Positions 33,909 to 42,819 of a stretch of DNA of 64,000 nucleotides are shown here, piece after piece. A program made the position numbers and the translations under genes. Source of the DNA: CAWCPR01 sp963797475 (GTDB lineage: Bacteria; Chloroflexota; Anaerolineae; Anaerolineales; UBA4823); contig CAWCPR010000001.1 of the NCBI GenBank assembly GCA_963797475.1, positions 1,798,001-1,862,000 of the forward strand, written 5' to 3'. Each line of letters begins with the position of its first letter. Positions within the stretch are counted from its first letter, which is position 1. Under the pieces are notes generated by a model. The model was given only the letters and a program-made list of their open reading frames with translations. It made no database searches and was not told where the DNA came from.

Positions 33909-34964
33909 CTACGGCTGGTAACCTGTAGGGATGCTCCCACTCTTCAGGCCGGTCTCGGCCTCTGTAACCTTGGATTTCACGCTGTCCGGAATCTTGCTAT
34001 CCCAATCGTGATAGGGGGCCAGGCCGACGCCGCCATTTTCAAGATTGGCCATCATAATACCCGCGCTGACGCTGTTACCTTGGACCGCCTTGAGGTAGTT
34101 GTAAACTGAGGCGTCCACGTTCTTGGCCGCGCTGGTGAGCAAAGCGTCCTTCACCTCGGGATAGGTGTTGTATTGGTCCACATCGACACCGATTGCCATC
34201 AAGCCCTTTTCTTTGGCGGCCAGCAAACCGCCATTGCCCGTATTTCCGCCCACGCCGAAGACCACGTCGCAGCCCTGGTCGATCATGCTTTGGCCGGTTT
34301 CCTTGCCCTTTGCCGGGTCAACGAAAGATGGGATATACACATTCAGCGCCTGGGAACTGGGGTTAATCCACTTGGCGCCGTTCTGAAAACCGACTACATA
34401 GCGGACTACAGGCGGGATTTCCATGCCGGAAACCGTGCATACGGTGCCGGTCTTGGTCATACCGCCGGCAACCACACCAGCCAGGAAGCCAACCTGGTCT
34501 TCCTGGAACATTAAGCTTGTGACATTCTTCAGCCCACCATCATCGTAGCAGTCTTTGACGGTATCAGGGCAGGCTACCGAATTTGGGGTCGGAAAGTAAG
34601 CATTGTCGATGATGGCAAACTTAATGTTGGGATACTGCTTGGCTTTCGCTGCAGTGGCGTCACCCATCAAAAAGCCAACGGTAATGATCACGTCATAATT
34701 TTCGGTGGCGAACTGGTCGATATTCTTATCGTAGTCGGTAGGCTGCTTGGACTCGATGAATTTCGCATCGTATCCAAACTCGCTTGCCCCCTTTTGGACG
34801 CCTTCCCAGGCAGACTGGTTGAAGGACTTATCGTTCACGCCGCCGGTATCGGTTACAAGACCGACCTTCAGCTTGCCGCTGGTCGCGCCGCCCCCTGCGC
34901 AGGCAGCCAACAGCATGGAAACCACCATCAGGACGGCAACCATAGACAAAAGTTTTTTGGACAT
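33909..34964 (-). CDS. BMP-family nucleoside-binding lipoprotein
   Basis: The substrate-binding protein of the nucleoside ABC importer, 351 residues. A lipoprotein signal (MSKKLLSMVAVLMVVSMLLAACAGG) places the cysteine near residue 22, so it is anchored outside the membrane. Family segments are GLVTDTGGVNDKSFNQSAWEG near 37 and GVGGNTGNGGLLAAKEKG near 240. The ATG at 34964 has an ideal AGGAGGAG site; a longer in-frame start at 35057 lacks one. It is the first gene of a leftward operon of at least six genes. The family binds purine nucleosides or related compounds. Confidence 0.94.
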   Translation of the reverse strand: MSKKLLSMVAVLMVVSMLLAACAGGGATSGKLKVGLVTDTGGVNDKSFNQSAWEGVQKGASEFGYDAKFIESKQPTDYDKNIDQFATENYDVIITVGFLMGDATAAKAKQYPNIKFAIIDNAYFPTPNSVACPDTVKDCYDDGGLKNVTSLMFQEDQVGFLAGVVAGGMTKTGTVCTVSGMEIPPVVRYVVGFQNGAKWINPSSQALNVYIPSFVDPAKGKETGQSMIDQGCDVVFGVGGNTGNGGLLAAKEKGLMAIGVDVDQYNTYPEVKDALLTSAAKNVDASVYNYLKAVQGNSVSAGIMMANLENGGVGLAPYHDWDSKIPDSVKSKVTEAETGLKSGSIPTGYQP

Positions 34965-35077
34965 TGATTTTTCTCCTCCTAGAGAGAATTTGGGGGTAGG
35001 ATTTTTGGGGAACTGGAACTGTCCAAGCCTTTCACCCGCCTGGCTTCCAATTCGCATTCGACAAATCGAACGTTGCT

Positions 35078-35106
35078 AGTGTAGCATGAAATAACCCAGT
35101 TCGCAA
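35078..35106 (-). promoter_or_regulatory. Promoter of the BMP transporter operon
   Basis: On the minus strand TTGCGA (35106-35101) and TACACT (35083-35078) are 17 bases apart, with TGC before the -10 box. Transcription would start near 35071 and leave a leader of about 107 bases before the ATG at 34964. Confidence 0.65.
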
Positions 35107-35176
35107 TATAATTTTCTCGTTTTTAATTTCTTAATGTTCTTAAAATTGAAGCCAATCTCTTTGACGGTTAAGAGCG

Positions 35177-36322
35177 TCAACGCGCCTCCCCAGTCGCCGG
35201 ATCGACCCCGGTATCGATATAACCCGCCTGAAGTTCGGACAGTATCCCCTCGACCAGGTGCTGGCGCCCAGGGCTGAACAGCTCCGGATTCACCGCAGTC
35301 AGTCCCAATGACACTTCCAGATCCGTGCCGCCCTTGCCAGCGATTAAATCCGGCCAGGCAGACTGAATGGCCGGCAGAAGCTGCGGCTGGATGCTGGCTA
35401 CCCAATGGTTGGCCAGCCCATCCGGAGGCGCGATCCCGCCAATGATATTTATTTCCGCCTTGGCCAGGGATTCAAGCAATGTTTCATCCGCTGCCCCAGG
35501 TTGGACGTACACGGTTTCCACAGCATGATCGACCATATAATTAACGGCTGCCTGCGCGTCGGCCTGGCTGGCGGCCTCGGGCAGCTCTGCGTATAACGGG
35601 TATTCGTAAAAGGGTGGAACCGATGAACGGCACAATCCACAATAGAAGATCGCCCCATTGATGAATCCCAACCGAGCCGCTTTTCCCGCCGGCGCTTCGC
35701 CGCTGGCAATCACCCCCACTCGCCAATCTTGGGTGACCACCGCGGCGATATAACCCGCCAGAAAACCCTGCTGGTCGGGCCGCGAGCCCTGGGACCCAAC
35801 CAGGCTTAAATTTCCAGTAGGCTCAAGGCCGGAACTACCCACTGCCAGGAACTGCGTCTCTTTTTTCGCGGCAGCCAGGTCCGCCAAGCCAGGGTCAGGG
35901 GCCATCACAACAGCCAGACGCACCTCCTCTTCCAGATCTGCTGTGGAAAGAGCCGGTCGCACCTGGAAGCGCAAACCGTCCTGCGCCGCCAGGCCGGTAA
36001 AAAGGGTTTGAAGATCCCCGGCCAGGGCCGCATCCACGCCAGACGGCACGATCAGAAGGACCAGCGGCGGCTGAGGCGTGGCTGAGGGGGCAGCAGTTTG
36101 GGTAGGTGTAGGGATTGAAGCGCTGGGGGTAGGACTCGCGGTTGGCGTAGCTTTGCCAGCCGGTAAGGCAGCATTGCAGGCTGCCATACACAGGCACAGC
36201 AAAGTAAACAGCGCCAGGCGCTTGTGGCGCACCCCCCATAATGATGGAGAGTTGCGGCTACGCCGCAATCTCCAGAGGTTCATCAAAATAGAACGATTGA
36301 GCAACGGCAGCAGATCCATCAT
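35177..36322 (-). CDS. Second BMP-like binding lipoprotein
   Basis: A 381-residue lipoprotein with an unusually long basic N-terminus (RHKRLALFTLLCLCMAACNA, lipid-bearing Cys near residue 49), a Thr/Pro/Ser-rich linker (about 55-85) and then a fold like the BMP family: GSRPDQQGFLAGYIAAVVT near 190, KAARLGFINGAIFYCG near 218 and HAVETVYVQPGA near 275. It stands alone, outside the adjacent transporter operon, and may feed that transporter or act as a sensor. The start is unsure: the ATG at 36322 or one at 36283; neither has a strong ribosome site. Two cysteines (YCGLC near 231) are an uncommon addition. Confidence 0.8.
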   Translation of the reverse strand: MMDLLPLLNRSILMNLWRLRRSRNSPSLWGVRHKRLALFTLLCLCMAACNAALPAGKATPTASPTPSASIPTPTQTAAPSATPQPPLVLLIVPSGVDAALAGDLQTLFTGLAAQDGLRFQVRPALSTADLEEEVRLAVVMAPDPGLADLAAAKKETQFLAVGSSGLEPTGNLSLVGSQGSRPDQQGFLAGYIAAVVTQDWRVGVIASGEAPAGKAARLGFINGAIFYCGLCRSSVPPFYEYPLYAELPEAASQADAQAAVNYMVDHAVETVYVQPGAADETLLESLAKAEINIIGGIAPPDGLANHWVASIQPQLLPAIQSAWPDLIAGKGGTDLEVSLGLTAVNPELFSPGRQHLVEGILSELQAGYIDTGVDPATGEAR

Positions 36323-36471
36323 AGATGCACGTGGAGAATCTCCAGCAAACCCGCAGTATCACGCCAGGCATGTTGAATTCATTTCGATACCGAACCGCAC
36401 AATATTTTACTATGGATACCGTTTCAAAGGCTAATCGCCAACAGGCGCGCGCCGGATGCGCCAAATTCCTG

Positions 36472-36477
36472 TATAAT
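36472..36477 (+). promoter_or_regulatory. -10 box six bases before a start codon (leaderless HAD gene)
   Basis: A consensus TATAAT with TG directly before it is followed by TGGCGC and then the ATG at 36484. The transcript would begin at or within a base or two of the ATG. No ribosome site is present. Confidence 0.6.
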
Positions 36478-36483
36478 TGGCGC

Positions 36484-36954
36484 ATGATCGAGCTTAACAT
36501 TCCAGGGCGTGGCAGCCTGCAATTAGAACATTTGGTCACAGATGTAAACGGAACCCTGGCAGTTGATGGGCAGTTATTCGAAGGGCTGGCGCGCATTTTA
36601 AAGCTTTTAAGCGATCGCCTGGAGATTCATATGCTCACAGCCGATACCCATGGCCAGCAGCATCTCATTGACCACATCTTAGGACTGCAAGCAGTTCGCA
36701 TCCAACCCGGCGATGAAGCTGCTCAAAAAGCAGAATTTGTGCGCAAACTCAACGCCGACTGGGTAGTTGCTATTGGCCAGGGGGCAAACGATGCGGCCAT
36801 GCTGAAAACGGCCGCGCTGGGCATCTGCGTGATGTCCGTTGAAGGCACAGCGGTTGAGACCTTGCTCTCCGCCGACCTGGTTGCGCCGGATATCTTCTCA
36901 GCCCTGGCCTTGCTCGAAAAACCTCTGCGCATCGTAGCCAGTTTACGCAAATGA
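36484..36954 (+). CDS. Small HAD-superfamily phosphatase, P-type-ATPase-like core
   Basis: A 156-residue soluble HAD protein without a cap domain. Motif I reads DVNGTL near residue 20, with Asn where most HAD phosphatases have the second Asp (the general acid). Motif II is in LTADTHG near 50, and motif III/IV is GQGANDAAML near 97. The pattern resembles the catalytic core of P-type ATPases more than sugar phosphatases. The ATG at 36484 is chosen because TATAAT (36472-36477) ends six bases before it, implying a leaderless message; longer in-frame extension to 36325 crosses the divergent gene's promoter region. Its stop overlaps the DUF389 gene start (ATGA). Confidence 0.8.
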   Translation: MIELNIPGRGSLQLEHLVTDVNGTLAVDGQLFEGLARILKLLSDRLEIHMLTADTHGQQHLIDHILGLQAVRIQPGDEAAQKAEFVRKLNADWVVAIGQGANDAAMLKTAALGICVMSVEGTAVETLLSADLVAPDIFSALALLEKPLRIVASLRK

Positions 36955-38142
36955 ATCTACCTCCAAGCGAACACGTTCCCGACGATCCCGAAAATCTCCC
37001 GCCTGCCCGCCGGCGGCGGGCGCGCCGGCTTTTAGCTCCCATGGATGCAAATGAGCGGGCCGCCTTCCTCGACGAGCTGGCTCACCGCGCCCTCCCCTTC
37101 CTTCGATTTCTTTCTCTTTTCTCTTCTTGCCGGCGCAGTGATCAGCCTGGGTTTTCTGCTGGATGCTCCGGCATTCCTGCTGTTAGGCGCGCTGCTGGCC
37201 CCGATGTTATCTCCGGCGATCGGCGTGTCGTTGGGAACGGTCATCGGATCGGTGCGCTTTTTCATACGAAGCCTGGTCGGTCTGCTGGTGGGCTCCCTGT
37301 TGGTTTCGCTGGTCGGCGCGCTGGCCGGATACGCGGCGCGTCCCTGGCTGCCGCTCCCGCTAACCCAGGCGCACCTGCACTCCCAGCTCTCATGGACAAA
37401 CTTCCTGGTGCTTGCAGCCGGCGCCGTGCTCACCTGCGCTTCGATCGTGCACGACGACCGTAATTCGTCTCTGGCCAGCGTTGCCCTGGCATATGAACTC
37501 TACCTGCCGCTGGCCATCGCTGGTTTCGGGCTGACCAGCGGCATTCCCCACCTGTGGCCGGATGGCCTGGTGGTATTCGCCGTTCACCTGGCCTGGGGAG
37601 CGCTGCTCGGCGCAGTGACCCTGGCAATCATGGGATTCAGACCGCTGACCCTTTTTGGCTATACGCTGGGCGCAGCCGTCACCTTGCTGGGTGTGATCCT
37701 GCTCATCGGGATCAGCGGCGCCGGGGCAGCCTTCGGCGCACAACTTGCGCTGCCTACAGCCGTGCCGACGGCCACTTTCACCGTCACACCCACGCTGACG
37801 CCCACCCTTACACCCATTCCCCCCACATCCACATTAACGCCCACATCCACGCCGGTTCCCCCAACAGCTACCCTGGCGCCCAGCAACACGCCCAGCCCAA
37901 CGGCGACCCCGGTCCTGGCGCTCATCCGGGCCAGCACCGGCGGCGGCGCGTTCGTCCGTTCTGAGCCGGGCGGCAAGATCATCGGCAGCCTGGTCAACGA
38001 TACCTTGATGAAGATCCTGCCGGATTTTGTTGAATTAGAAGGCACCACCTGGGTTCACGTGATTTCTCCGGATGGCATGGAAGGCTGGATGGATCAGAGA
38101 GTGCTGGTCACGGCCACCCCTGCGCCAAACTGGCAGCCTTAA
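36951..38142 (+). CDS. DUF389 membrane protein with Thr/Pro linker and SH3-like domain (apparent frameshift)
   Basis: The product starts at the ATG overlapping the HAD stop (36951; RRRRARRLLAP then ERAAFLDELAHRAL), and the sense then jumps to the frame that is open from 37045 to 38142 (SFDFFLFSLLAGAVISLGFLLDAP). One extra C in the C-run at 37094-37097 would join them. The membrane part (DUF389, about seven hydrophobic segments, LLLGALLAPMLSPAIGVSLG near residue 70) is followed by a TPTLTPTLTP-like linker and a C-terminal bacterial SH3 domain (FVRSEPGGKIIGSL, then WVHVISPDGMEGWMDQRVL). The SH3 part probably lies outside and touches the cell wall. Whether the break is in the organism or only in this sequence is open. 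Confidence 0.75.
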
Positions 38143-38152
38143 ACCTCTAAAT

Positions 38153-38560
38153 TTACGCTTTCGGCAATAAATCGGCCGGTCCGAACGCGCCGGGAAGAAG
38201 CTCTTTAACGGTCATCTGGCGGGAAAGACGGCCACTGGCATCCGTGAGGAACACCTGGATATCCAGGCCGAACTCTGCCAGCACCTGGCGGCAGGAGCCG
38301 CACGGCGAACCACCGTTTTCGGTCGCCACTGCGATCGCCACAAAGTCACGCTCCCCCTCAGAGACGGCTTTATAAACGGCGACGCGCTCCGCGCACATCG
38401 AACAGGGATAAGCGGCATTCTCAACATTAACGCCATCGTAAACCCGGCCAGAAGCGGTGAGTAAAGCCGCGCCTACCAGGTAATTCGAATAAGGCGCGTA
38501 AGCCCATTTGCGCGCTTCCACGGCTGCCGCGATTAACCTTTCTTTTTCCTCATCGGTCAA
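38153..38560 (-). CDS. cdd: Cytidine deaminase
   Basis: The homotetrameric zinc enzyme that deaminates cytidine and deoxycytidine to uridine forms in nucleoside salvage. The zinc site is CAERVA (ligand Cys and catalytic Glu, near residue 55) with PCGSC near 88; the substrate motif NVENAAYP precedes it. With the TTG start at 38560 it has 135 residues, the usual length, and a GAGGAG site 10 bases upstream; longer in-frame starts extend into the upstream gene with a basic non-family leader. It overlaps the CBS protein gene by 11 bases and is in the GlmU-CBS-Cdd unit. It fits with the nucleoside importer nearby. Confidence 0.93.
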   Translation of the reverse strand: MTDEEKERLIAAAVEARKWAYAPYSNYLVGAALLTASGRVYDGVNVENAAYPCSMCAERVAVYKAVSEGERDFVAIAVATENGGSPCGSCRQVLAEFGLDIQVFLTDASGRLSRQMTVKELLPGAFGPADLLPKA

Positions 38561-39836
38561 CTTCTTTTTTCTCCTCTTCGTCCGTTTGCTCGGGCGGAAT
38601 TTGGTGCGCGCGCACCTTACGAATCCGTCTTTCACTCACCTGTTCAACGGTCAATTCCAAATTGCCGTCTTTGATCTTCTCGCCGACATCCGGAACGCGC
38701 CCCAAACGACTGTAAATAAAACCCCCAATGGTGTCTGCCCCATCTCGAGGGATGTTGCTGCCCATGGTCTCGTTAAAATCGTCCAGGTCTACTCGCCCCT
38801 GGAACACGTAATCCCCATCTTTCATAACCTGGTAAGGCGATTCTTCGGCCTGGTCATATTCGTCCCGGATCTCGCCCAGGATCTCCTCGACGATATCCTC
38901 CAGCGTGACCAGGCCTGCGACGCCGCCATATTCGTCGACGATAATCGCCATGTGAATGCGCTGGCTCTGCATTTCAGCCAGAAGGTCATCGACCTTCTTG
39001 GCCTCCGGAACGAAATAGGCCGGTCTAAGCAAGTCGCGCAGCGAGCCAATCTGGTTGCCCTCGCGCCAGACGCGCAGCATGTCTTTGGCATATAACAGGC
39101 CCAGGGTGTTGTCCACGGTATCTTCGTATACGGGGACACGCGAGTGACCGGATTGCAGCAGCGCATCGACCGCGTCCGGAAGCGAAGTATGAACGTCCAG
39201 GGCGAGCATATCGATGCGCGGCACCATAATCTCGCGCGCCAGGGTGTCTCCAAGCTCGAAGATCGAATAGATCATGCGCCTTTCCCCCTGTTCAAACACG
39301 CCCTCCTCCTGACCGGCGTCGACCAGCGTCTTTAACTCGTCCTCCGTCACCGAGCCGATGCCCTCGAACGGCTCTTGTCCCGAGCTCGAAAGGTTGAGCG
39401 GCAGCGCCACAAACAACGCACAAATACCGATAAGCACACGAGCCAGGGGAGTCAGGCGCAGCGCCCATTGTTCGGGCGAGCGCATGACCAATCTCTCAAC
39501 AGCCCATTCGAACCAGAAGACTAGAAAGGCCGCCAGAAGCAAAGAGACAAACCCTGCCAGGGGCTCAGATAGAAACGGTTGGTTCAAGACAAAGTAAAAC
39601 ACGGAACCCGCGATCAAAAAACGAGCCAGCGCCAGACAGAAATTAAGGCTGGCTTTCAGGCGCGGCAGCCCGTGCAGCAAATCCAGGGTGCTTCCAACCT
39701 CCTCTAGCCTGTGCTCGCGCAGCGCCAGCAGGCGCGCATGGTTCGTCTGTAGGAACGCACTGCGAGCTGCAATCGCCAGAAAATCGAGCAGCAGGAGTAA
39801 TCCCAGGCTGGCAAGAAAGAACGGCAGGCTACTCAC
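38550..39836 (-). CDS. CNNM/HlyC-CorC-type membrane protein with paired CBS domains
   Basis: A 428-residue protein of the UPF0053 family: an N-terminal membrane domain (about residues 1-150, four hydrophobic segments), a CBS pair (about 190-315, REIMVPRIDMLALDV and HMAIIVDEYGGVAGLVTLEDIVEEILGE parts) and a C-terminal CorC/HlyC domain (about 345-415). Homologues take part in magnesium or other divalent cation export or homeostasis. The start is a GTG that overlaps the glmU stop by eight bases. Confidence 0.9.
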   Translation of the reverse strand: MSSLPFFLASLGLLLLLDFLAIAARSAFLQTNHARLLALREHRLEEVGSTLDLLHGLPRLKASLNFCLALARFLIAGSVFYFVLNQPFLSEPLAGFVSLLLAAFLVFWFEWAVERLVMRSPEQWALRLTPLARVLIGICALFVALPLNLSSSGQEPFEGIGSVTEDELKTLVDAGQEEGVFEQGERRMIYSIFELGDTLAREIMVPRIDMLALDVHTSLPDAVDALLQSGHSRVPVYEDTVDNTLGLLYAKDMLRVWREGNQIGSLRDLLRPAYFVPEAKKVDDLLAEMQSQRIHMAIIVDEYGGVAGLVTLEDIVEEILGEIRDEYDQAEESPYQVMKDGDYVFQGRVDLDDFNETMGSNIPRDGADTIGGFIYSRLGRVPDVGEKIKDGNLELTVEQVSERRIRKVRAHQIPPEQTDEEEKKEVDR

Positions 39837-41181
39837 TTTTCTTTAGCTTTCGGATCGCACGCGCCGGCATCCCAACAGCCAAGGTGTCAGCGGGCACATC
39901 CTTTGTCACCACCGCGCCGGCGCCGGTGTGAGAACCCTCGCCGAGCTTGACCGGGGCGACCAACATGGTATCGCTGCCAATGAACGCCCTATCGCCAATC
40001 TCGGTCGGGTATTTTTTCTGTCCATCATAATTGCAGGTGATCGTGCCGGCGCCGATGTTCACCCCGGAGCCCAGGGTTGCATCCCCAAGGTAAGAAAAAT
40101 GGCCCATTTTCGTCCCCGGCCCCAGGTATGAATTCTTCACTTCCCCAAAATTGCCCATGTGAACGCCGGCTGCCAGGTGAGCGCCCTTACGCAGGTGCCC
40201 AAACGGGCCGATTTCTACGTGGTCCTCTAAAAGCGCTTTCTCTAATACGGAGGCGAGGACTTTGCAGTCGTTTCCGATCCGGGTGTCCTGGATGATGGCG
40301 TTTGGGCCCAGAACGCACCGTTCGCCGACCAGGGTATTGCCTCGCAGGTAAGTGTCCGGCCAGATGACTGTATCACGCCCAATCGTAACCCCCGGCTCGA
40401 TGTAGGTGCTGGCGGGGTCGATCATGCTCACCCCGGAAAGCATCCACTGGCGGTTGACCCGCCGGCGCAGGCTCGCTTCCGCCTCCGCCAGGTGGATGCG
40501 GGTGTTTATCCCAATAGTTTCTGCAGGGTCTTCGACGACCAGCGCCTGCACGAACAAGGAATCGGAGACGGAAATCTCGACCAGATCGGTTAAGTAATAC
40601 TCGCCTTTGGGCGAGAGCGGGATGCGATCTAAAGCCGGCCACAACCAATCCGCCCTGAAGCAATAAGCGCCGGTGTTCAACTCCCGGATAGCGAGCTGCT
40701 CGGGCGTGGCCTGCGCTTCTTCGACAATCGCCTGTACATAGCCGGCCTCGTCCCGCAGCACCCGGCCAAAACCACGCGGGTCATCACAAATTGCCGTGAG
40801 CATTGTGATCGCTCCGGAATGTGTCTGCTGCGCTTCAACCAGGCGCTGCAGCGTATCCGCAGTCAGCAGCGGCATATCCGCATACATCACCACAACCAGG
40901 TCGGATTGGTCGCGCAGGAGCGCTTCGGCCTGCCGGACGGCGTGCCCGGTGCCTAACTGCGGCTCCTGAACGACGAATTCAGCCGAATCCCCTACAACCT
41001 GGCGGATTTTTTCAGCTCCATGGCCGATCACTAAAACGGGCCGCGACCGGGCGACCCTCTGAGCAGTTTCCAAAGAATAAAACACCAAAGGCCGGCCCAG
41101 TATCGGGTGGAGCACTTTCGGCAAGCTCGAGTTCATGCGGGTCCCCTGGCCGGCTGCCAGGATCACGGTTGCGATTTTCAT
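39829..41181 (-). CDS. glmU: Bifunctional GlcN-1-P acetyltransferase / GlcNAc-1-P uridyltransferase
   Basis: It makes UDP-N-acetylglucosamine for peptidoglycan in two steps. The N-terminal uridyltransferase domain begins VILAAGQGTRMNSSLPKVLH (nucleotide loop, residues 6-25), with YADMPLL near 100. The C-terminal left-handed beta-helix (about 250-445) has hexapeptide repeats, KMGHFSYLGDA near 360 (catalytic His) and NIGAGTITCNYDGQKK near 378. 450 residues, full length. AGAGG stands before the ATG and a TATTAT box lies about 20 bases upstream. It is the first gene of a leftward unit with the CBS protein and cytidine deaminase. Confidence 0.95.
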   Translation of the reverse strand: MKIATVILAAGQGTRMNSSLPKVLHPILGRPLVFYSLETAQRVARSRPVLVIGHGAEKIRQVVGDSAEFVVQEPQLGTGHAVRQAEALLRDQSDLVVVMYADMPLLTADTLQRLVEAQQTHSGAITMLTAICDDPRGFGRVLRDEAGYVQAIVEEAQATPEQLAIRELNTGAYCFRADWLWPALDRIPLSPKGEYYLTDLVEISVSDSLFVQALVVEDPAETIGINTRIHLAEAEASLRRRVNRQWMLSGVSMIDPASTYIEPGVTIGRDTVIWPDTYLRGNTLVGERCVLGPNAIIQDTRIGNDCKVLASVLEKALLEDHVEIGPFGHLRKGAHLAAGVHMGNFGEVKNSYLGPGTKMGHFSYLGDATLGSGVNIGAGTITCNYDGQKKYPTEIGDRAFIGSDTMLVAPVKLGEGSHTGAGAVVTKDVPADTLAVGMPARAIRKLKKSE

Positions 41182-41320
41182 ACATGCCTCTATAATAAAA
41201 ATAACGAGCAGCGCGCAGTCGAAAATGGCGACGCAAGCTCGTTCATGTTAGCAGATCACAGGTTCTGGTTAAACTTGAACCTTCGTCTTGCACTTAATCT
41301 ATCCACCAAGAGCGATTAGG

Positions 41321-41391
41321 CTGGGGCGCCCGGATTCGAACCAGGATATACGGATCCAAAGTCCGCTGTGCTACCGTTGCACCACGCCCCA
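41321..41391 (-). tRNA. tRNA-Gln, anticodon TTG
   Basis: Acceptor arms TGGGGCG and CGCCCCA pair, the T-loop GGTTCGAATCC is present, and the anticodon loop CTTTGGA gives UUG, reading CAA and CAG. Length 71 bases; CCA is not encoded. Confidence 0.93.
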
Positions 41392-41480
41392 ATTTTTTCG
41401 CCCAAAAAACCGCCGGGCAGGCGGGCGACCCGAATTGTAACATATGCCACTTACAGATGACAATACCCAATCGCCCGAAA

Positions 41481-42680
41481 TCAATCTCCTTCATCCGGGG
41501 CCAATCCCAGTTGTTTCGCCTGATCGTAAGTAATTACATCCGCGTTAATCACTTGATTCTGGCCTTCTTCATCCGCTAACGAATCCCAAAAAGCATCCAC
41601 TTCTTGCGGATCGTAATGTCCCTGTGAGACTTCACTGAAGATCTCGTCCAGCACCGGCGCCTCTTTGTCGACCTCAGCCTCGATCTCCGGTTCGGGCGGC
41701 TCCTCGGGCGTTTCTGGAGCGCCGGGCTGGAGCAGCGATGCAACGCCTATTTGCAGCAGGATCGCCTGCAAATCCCTGACAGCCATTTGAAGCTGGACCA
41801 GCACCTCACCCTGGCGCTCGCCGTTCGAAGATTGCAGCGCCAACAGCAGAGCCATTGCCTCGCCGACATTGGCCAGGAAAAGATCGACCTTCCCACCTCT
41901 CAGGATCATAACATTTTGCGGTAAGCTCGCCGAAAGGAGGTGATCCACTTTCGCAGCCGCGCCCAAGGCTCCCATCAAAATCGGGATGACATTGGCCGCC
42001 TCAATCTCTCCCGGCAGGTCGCCAGCGCCGGCTGTAACCCTGCCGCGGTCATCCAGAAGTACTGCCGAAAGCGCATTCAAATCCTGGCGCAAGCCGGAGA
42101 GCCTCTCGGAGAGGCTTTGGGCTGGCACGGATTCGTCTTCAGGGAGTACCGGCTGAGGCGGAAAAATAGTCTTCACAACGCCCAGGCAGCGCTCAACGCT
42201 GTCCAGGAAATCCGCAATCTCAACCGGCTTGAAAAAGAAAGCATCTGCGCCAGAGTCGATCACCTGTTGGCGGATTTCAGGGTCCGTCATCCCGGTAATT
42301 AAGATCAGCTTCAGATTTGGATTGTGAACCTGGGCTCTTTTTTTGACTTCCAGGCCTGAGATTCCCGGCAGGCGGACGTCCGAAACGAGCAGGTCAAAGC
42401 CCTGGTTGGATAAAACCAGGATGGCTTCCTCGCCGGAAGGCACATCCACCACCTGGAGGTTCAGCCCCAGGGTCTGCAGCGCAGCTCGCAAAAGCCGGCG
42501 CACATCGTGCTGGTCATCGACAATCAAGATACGGTAGAGGTCCATAGATTCTGTATTCATATCACACGCCAACAGGCGGACGGATGGGCCGCGCACATTC
42601 CCCTTCAAGGGGTTGCGTTCGGGTGTATAGCCGGTTCTAAAACCGGGACCGCCGGTAGCAACGGCTGGGCGTCGAGCCAT
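41481..42680 (-). CDS. Response regulator: receiver domain joined to a roadblock/LC7-like domain
   Basis: A 399-residue signalling protein. After about 45 unstructured residues a receiver domain (about 48-165) shows ILIVDDQHD acids, the phospho-acceptor Asp in LLVSDVRLPG near 98, and Thr/Lys switch residues in LITGMTD and FFKPVE. A roadblock/LC7-type regulatory domain (about 200-300, LNALSAVLLDDRGRVTAGAG) and an acidic Pro/Glu linker with a short C-terminal tail follow. There is no DNA-binding domain, so it may control a small GTPase or a partner protein. The ATG at 42680 has GGAG eight bases before it; an internal ATG at 42560 lacks a site. No histidine kinase gene is adjacent. Confidence 0.85.
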   Translation of the reverse strand: MARRPAVATGGPGFRTGYTPERNPLKGNVRGPSVRLLACDMNTESMDLYRILIVDDQHDVRRLLRAALQTLGLNLQVVDVPSGEEAILVLSNQGFDLLVSDVRLPGISGLEVKKRAQVHNPNLKLILITGMTDPEIRQQVIDSGADAFFFKPVEIADFLDSVERCLGVVKTIFPPQPVLPEDESVPAQSLSERLSGLRQDLNALSAVLLDDRGRVTAGAGDLPGEIEAANVIPILMGALGAAAKVDHLLSASLPQNVMILRGGKVDLFLANVGEAMALLLALQSSNGERQGEVLVQLQMAVRDLQAILLQIGVASLLQPGAPETPEEPPEPEIEAEVDKEAPVLDEIFSEVSQGHYDPQEVDAFWDSLADEEGQNQVINADVITYDQAKQLGLAPDEGD

Positions 42681-42705
42681 TTCTGACTCCGGGCTAGGTT
42701 TAAAA

Positions 42706-42711
42706 ATTCTA
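42706..42711 (-). promoter_or_regulatory. Probable extended -10 of the response regulator gene
   Basis: TGGTAGAAT on the minus strand has a TAGAAT -10 box (42711-42706) with TGG before it, 25 bases before the ATG at 42680. The surrounding 16 bases are identical to the tRNA-Ser promoter region at 24284-24299. No good -35 box is seen at the usual spacing. Confidence 0.5.
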
Positions 42712-42819
42712 CCACATCAGGTGGCTGGGATAGCCATTTTTACAAAGGGGGTTTGTTGAGAACCAATCACCCTTGGGAACAGTATAATATTCAGACAACT
42801 TCATACCCAGGGAGCGATT

